Assembly (NCBI GenBank): GCA_949935685.1
Contig: CATLGN010000032.1
Coordinates: 1 to 10,745 of the forward strand
DNA from: an uncultured Lachnospiraceae bacterium
GTDB lineage: Bacteria; Bacillota; Clostridia; Lachnospirales; Lachnospiraceae
Reading direction: 5' to 3'
Length of the DNA stretch: 10,745 nucleotides
Part shown: piece by piece, positions 7,648 through 10,745 of the stretch
How the letters are laid out: each line of letters opens with the position of its first letter
Position numbering within the stretch: position 1 is the first letter of the stretch
The notes under the pieces: model-generated
The model's database searches: none
Told to the model about the DNA's origin: nothing
What the model saw: only the letters and a program-made list of their open reading frames with translations
Translations under genes and position numbers: made by a program

Positions 7648-8895
7648 ATGGGCGAAGCGGGAACGGATACAAAAAAACTGATATTCATGGTTTCCACGTT
7701 AAATACCGGCGGGGCACAACGGGCGCTGGCCAATATGTCTCTTGTCTTTCCGGATGCATACGAAATTGATTTTCTCTTGAATGACGCGCAGAATATTTGT
7801 TATGAATACAAAGGTAATATTATAGATTTGGGCTTGCGGCCGCGAAAGGATAAGACGAATCTGTTTTATCAGTTGAACGTTTTTCTGAGGCGGTATCATG
7901 AACTGAAAAAAAGAAAAAAATCAGGGAACTATATCGCCTGTATCAGCGCGCTGACAAGTGCGAACGCGGTCAATATTCTGACGAAGACCCCGAAATGCAA
8001 ATCGATCGTCAGTATCCGCAATTATACTTCAAAAAGCCCGATTCGGGGTCTGAAAAGGAAAATTGAAGAGACGGCCATTCGGCTCCTGTATAACAGAGCC
8101 GACGCGGCGGCAGCGGTTTCGGAGAGCGTCCGGCATGATCTGATACAAAATTACGGCGTGAAACCGGAAAAAGTGGTTACGATTTATAACGGTTATGATT
8201 TGAAAAAAATCCGTGCATTGGCGCAGGTGAATCTACAGGAGGCGGAGCGGAAATGGTTTCGCCCGCAGGGGCAGGGATTTACGATCGTAACAGCAGGGCG
8301 CCTGACCAAAGAAAAGGGGCACTGGCATCTGATCCGGGCAATGCGGCAGATCGTAACGGAACTTCCCGACACGCGGCTTTTGATTCTCGGCGAGGGGGAA
8401 CTGGAACCATATTTGCGGGAACTGATTGCGGACTGCGGCCTGCAGGATCAAGTTATCCTGTGTGGTTTTGTAAAAAATCCTTATCACATCATAAGCCGAT
8501 GCGATTTGTACGTGATGCCGTCGCTTACGGAGGGATTCCCGAACGCCATGGTGGAAGCGATGTGCTGCGGCCTGCCGGTAATCTCGGCAGATTTCGATTC
8601 CGGGGCGCGGGAGATATTGGCGCCGGAGTCGCCGATCACAAAGAAAACGAGGAGCGGATATGAGACGGAACAATATGGACTGTTGTGTCCTGTATGCGAT
8701 GGCGTGCGGCATGCGGCGCAGGAACCGCTAACTGCGCAGGAGCGGGCTATGGCCGACGCGGTGACGGTTATGCTGCGGGACGAAGCGATGCGGAGACGGT
8801 ATGCGGAAAGGGCGCAGGAGCGGGCCAGGGAACTGGATGGCAAAGTGATGGCTCAGGACTGGGTAAAACTGCTGCGAGAGAGCGTGCGTTTATGA
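7648..8895 (+). CDS. GT4-family glycosyltransferase, first of two tandem paralogues
   Basis: This is a 415-residue GT-B enzyme of the retaining GT4 type, predicted to add a sugar to a lipid-linked glycan in the cytoplasm. Visible blocks are the acceptor-side GGAQR loop (21-25), AVSESVR (156-162), IYNGYDL (179-185), the donor-phosphate AGRLTKEKG (216-224) with Arg218 and Lys223, LILGEGEL (245-252), and EGFPNAMVE (295-303) as the intact E-x7-E motif, followed by AMCCGLPVI. A GAREIL block (319-324) is shared with the next gene. The ATG at 7648, 5 bases after the previous stop, has no clear ribosome binding site. A later ATG at 7687 would remove part of the first strand, so 7648 is kept. Sampled lines in the N-terminal half are poorer in GC (32% and 38% in the lowest) than in the donor half (58%), as if the acceptor region has a different history. 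Substrates are unknown. Confidence 0.9.
   Translation: MGEAGTDTKKLIFMVSTLNTGGAQRALANMSLVFPDAYEIDFLLNDAQNICYEYKGNIIDLGLRPRKDKTNLFYQLNVFLRRYHELKKRKKSGNYIACISALTSANAVNILTKTPKCKSIVSIRNYTSKSPIRGLKRKIEETAIRLLYNRADAAAAVSESVRHDLIQNYGVKPEKVVTIYNGYDLKKIRALAQVNLQEAERKWFRPQGQGFTIVTAGRLTKEKGHWHLIRAMRQIVTELPDTRLLILGEGELEPYLRELIADCGLQDQVILCGFVKNPYHIISRCDLYVMPSLTEGFPNAMVEAMCCGLPVISADFDSGAREILAPESPITKKTRSGYETEQYGLLCPVCDGVRHAAQEPLTAQERAMADAVTVMLRDEAMRRRYAERAQERARELDGKVMAQDWVKLLRESVRL
7906..7920 (+). repeat. A7-G-A7 tract in the first paralogue
   Basis: Two runs of seven A separated by one G encode a Lys-rich loop at about residues 87-91. It is a possible slippage site; the frame is intact in this sequence. 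Confidence 0.35.
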
Positions 8896-10070
8896 AGAAA
8901 AAGGTGTTGATGATTATACCGGTGCTGGCAGGTGGAGGAGCGGAACGGGTGGTGTCCAATCTGACGATGCAGTTGAAAAAAAAGTATCGGATGGATATTT
9001 TGCTGGATTATGATGATGTGAGTTATGCTTACACAGGGAAAATACTGCAGATGAACCCGGGGGTGAAACGGGCGCCGAATCCGTTTCAGGAACTATGTAC
9101 GTATATTCGAAAATTTTTTGTTCTGCGCAAGATGAAAAAATTACGGAAATATGATTGTTACATCAGTCATTCTGCAATCTCTCATTTGCTGAATGTAATG
9201 ACGGGCAATAAAAAATGCGATGTGATTTTGACGCTTCATGTAAAGCCTACCGATATGAAACACAGCAGAATCGGCGGCGTTCTGGACTTTTTCTCCCGAC
9301 GGTTTATGAAAAAAGCCGATCGGATGATTGCGGTAAGTGAAGGTGTCAGAGAGGAATACATCAGGGACTATTCCGTTCCGCCTGATAAAATTGTCAGCAT
9401 ATGGAACGGCACTGATATAAGCGAGATACTTTGTAAAAAAGAAGAACCGCTTCCGCCGGAAAAGAAGCGGTGGTTTATATCTGACAAAACGGTAGTAACG
9501 ATGGGACGGCTCTGTGAACAAAAGGGGCAATACCATTTGTTGCGGGCTTTTTCCAAAGTAGTCGATAAAATCCCTGACGCCAGACTTTTGATATTGGGGG
9601 AAGGGCCGCTGAAAAAGAGTTTGATTGCTCTTGCGACAGAATGCAATATCCGAAAGCATGTTGTTTTCTGCGGTTTTCAGGAGAATCCCTTTTCCGTGCT
9701 TGCAGAGGCAGACTTGTTTGTATTTCCTTCTTTATGGGAAGGGTTTGGCTATGCACTGGAGGAGGCCATTTGTTGCGGCCTTCCCTGTATTTCTTCTGAT
9801 TTTGCGTATGGCGCAAGGGAAATATTGCATTATAATGGCGATAAAAAGATAAAAGATGCGGTATATATGGATTTGGGCGTTCTGGTTCCGGTATGTGAAG
9901 AGAAGAAAAGAGGAGCGCTTACTGCGGAGGAGGAAGTGCTCGCAGACAGCATCTTAAATGTGCTGGCAGATAAGGAATACAGACAAAGCATTGTGGAAAA
10001 TAATAAGAAGAGACTGGAAGAATTTTCGTTGGAAATCATGGGTGACAGGTGGGCCGAGGTGATAGGATAA
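8892..10070 (+). CDS. GT4-family glycosyltransferase, second of two tandem paralogues
   Basis: This 392-residue GT-B enzyme, probably cytoplasmic, is predicted to extend a lipid-linked glycan. It shares block after block with the gene before it: GGAER (14-18), AVSEGVR (147-153), IWNGTDI (170-176), MGRLCEQKG (204-212), LILGEGPL (233-240), a CGF-x-x-NP segment (260-266), EGFGYALEE (283-291) with an intact E-x7-E, CCGLPCI (294-300) and GAREIL (307-312). The tails also align, ending in a Leu-Val/Cys-Pro-Val-Cys block and a LTAEEE/LTAQER segment. The ATG at 8892 overlaps the previous TGA as ATGA. An open frame extends back to 8685, but that part lies wholly inside the preceding gene, and the family start (MKKKVLMIIPVL) is at 8892. 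GC in counted lines is 38-47%, below most earlier genes. The substrate is unknown and need not match the paralogue's. Confidence 0.92.
   Translation: MKKKVLMIIPVLAGGGAERVVSNLTMQLKKKYRMDILLDYDDVSYAYTGKILQMNPGVKRAPNPFQELCTYIRKFFVLRKMKKLRKYDCYISHSAISHLLNVMTGNKKCDVILTLHVKPTDMKHSRIGGVLDFFSRRFMKKADRMIAVSEGVREEYIRDYSVPPDKIVSIWNGTDISEILCKKEEPLPPEKKRWFISDKTVVTMGRLCEQKGQYHLLRAFSKVVDKIPDARLLILGEGPLKKSLIALATECNIRKHVVFCGFQENPFSVLAEADLFVFPSLWEGFGYALEEAICCGLPCISSDFAYGAREILHYNGDKKIKDAVYMDLGVLVPVCEEKKRGALTAEEEVLADSILNVLADKEYRQSIVENNKKRLEEFSLEIMGDRWAEVIG
8976..8983 (+). repeat. A8 tract near the start of the second paralogue
   Basis: Eight A encode three consecutive Lys at residues 29-31. A one-base slip here would truncate the protein within its first domain. 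It is the longest A run I noticed in the window; whether it varies is unknown. Confidence 0.4.
10064..10067 (+). promoter_or_regulatory. Ribosome binding site (AGGA) for the last gene
   Basis: AGGA overlaps the end of the preceding gene, just before its TAA, and lies 9 bases before the ATG at 10077. It supports that ATG as the start and keeps the last gene in the same transcription unit. Confidence 0.65.
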
Positions 10071-10076
10071 ATTTAT

Positions 10077-10745
10077 ATGAAGAGTATTTTGTTTGTTACA
10101 ATGCATGATATATCCGGAAAGATAGACAATGGGGGTAATCAATGCAGTGATAGAAATCTAAAGTTATTGCAGACTATTTATGGAGTTTCATCCATTGATA
10201 TATGCATTGCTTCTGAAGAGGAAATAAAAAAACAAAAAAAGGGCGTTTATTATGCCAGACTTATGCGAAAAAAGCATCGCAGGTTTTTGTCTGGTTTTTT
10301 AGGCAGGAGTGACTTCACATATAATTCTGTTATCCATATCTGTAATTTGATTGAGAAAAATGATTATCAGATGATTTTTTTTGATGGGACCAGATGTGGA
10401 AACATTATAGAAAGATTAAAAAAGCATTATAAATATAAAGGGAAAATAGTTGTATTTGCGCATAATGTGGAAAAGGATATTTTGTGGCAACAGATGTTGT
10501 ATGAGAACATATTATACTTTCCTCTTTATTTTGCTGCGAAACATGTAGAACGAGCGTCATTAAAATATAGTGATGTGTTTATTGTTTTAAGCCATAAGGA
10601 CAGCCGCATATTTGAAAAATCTTATAAAAGAAAAGCGGATTTTATATTACCAATTACTTTTTTCGATACTAAGATTAAAAAAGAATGCAGAGATAACTTT
10701 GTCATACCGGAAAATTCACTTCTGTTTACGGGAAGTGAATATATA
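10077..10745 (+). CDS. Glycosyltransferase, GT-B fold (GT4-like), N-terminal part, 3' end missing
   Basis: The frame runs open from ATG 10077 to the right edge (223 codons, no stop), 6 bases after the previous stop. The protein begins MKSILFVTMHD, a first Rossmann strand. It has a GGNQCS glycine loop at 19-24, in the place of the usual GG-x-x-R loop. The strand IVVFAHNVE (124-132) ends in the HNVE motif seen in many GT4 acceptor domains. SDVFIVLSHKD (165-175) corresponds to the 'D-x-x-x-x-x-S' strand before the donor domain, and LLFTGS (215-220) looks like the first strand of the donor domain. The donor-binding motifs lie beyond the window. Composition is clearly AT-rich: lines at 10381 and 10561 are 27% and 28% GC, with many AAA, ATA, TTA and AGA codons, unlike genes 1-7. 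This suggests separate acquisition. The fold is fairly sure; specificity is unknown. Confidence 0.78.
   Translation, partial: MKSILFVTMHDISGKIDNGGNQCSDRNLKLLQTIYGVSSIDICIASEEEIKKQKKGVYYARLMRKKHRRFLSGFLGRSDFTYNSVIHICNLIEKNDYQMIFFDGTRCGNIIERLKKHYKYKGKIVVFAHNVEKDILWQQMLYENILYFPLYFAAKHVERASLKYSDVFIVLSHKDSRIFEKSYKRKADFILPITFFDTKIKKECRDNFVIPENSLLFTGSEYI
10226..10240 (+). repeat. A7-C-A7 tract in the last gene
   Basis: Two runs of seven A separated by one C encode Lys-Lys-Gln-Lys-Lys at about residues 51-55, followed directly by GGG. A further T8 run lies at 10375-10382. Both fit the AT-rich character of this gene and are potential slippage sites; the frame is intact here. Confidence 0.35.

Noticed and set aside
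8685..8891. N-terminal extension of the second paralogous glycosyltransferase
   Set aside because: This stretch lies entirely inside the preceding gene in another frame. The family N-terminus begins at ATG 8892 in an ATGA overlap, as at other junctions here.

Overview
The window is a continuous stretch of surface-polysaccharide biosynthesis genes, all on the + strand. I read nine genes. They are packed as one apparent transcription unit: three junctions are 4-base ATGA stop/start overlaps, and the largest gap is 41 bases (2706-2746). I see no terminator, promoter, RNA gene, insertion sequence or CRISPR array. Both ends cut through a gene, so the locus continues on each side. Strong AGGAG-type ribosome binding sites, standard-code stops and mid-range GC suggest a Gram-positive Clostridia bacterium, possibly Lachnospiraceae. 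That placement is inference from style, not from a marker gene.

Layout: (1) 1-765, the 3' part of a divergent GT-B glycosyltransferase; (2) 762-2705, a multi-pass GT-C (GT39/PMT-like) membrane glycosyltransferase with a C-terminal non-membrane domain; (3) 2747-3694, a GtrB/DPM1-type GT2 enzyme with two C-terminal membrane helices, likely making a polyprenyl-phosphate sugar; (4) 3691-4839, a GT4 glycosyltransferase; (5) 4859-6730, an AsnB-type glutamine-dependent amidotransferase; (6) 6734-7642, a polysaccharide-deacetylase-like (CE4/WalW-like) protein; (7) 7648-8895 and (8) 8892-10070, two paralogous GT4 glycosyltransferases; (9) 10077 to the right edge, the 5' part of another GT-B glycosyltransferase.

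Working model (inference): the cytoplasmic GT4-type enzymes (1, 4, 7, 8, 9) build a lipid-linked oligosaccharide. Genes 5 and 6, separated by 3 bases, modify a sugar: gene 5 by amidation, perhaps of a uronic acid, and gene 6 by possible deacetylation. Gene 3 charges a polyprenyl phosphate with one sugar, and the membrane enzyme of gene 2 transfers it to the glycan outside the cell. No initiating phosphoglycosyltransferase, Wzx flippase, Wzy polymerase or nucleotide-sugar gene lies in the window; these would be expected nearby.

Base composition changes along the locus. Hand-counted 60-base lines in genes 1-7 are mostly about 50-68% GC with local dips. Lines in gene 8 are about 38-47%, and lines in gene 9 about 27-40%. 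The right side therefore looks like a separately acquired, mosaic part of the cluster. The most distinctive element is the amidotransferase/deacetylase-like pair embedded in a seven-glycosyltransferase array.
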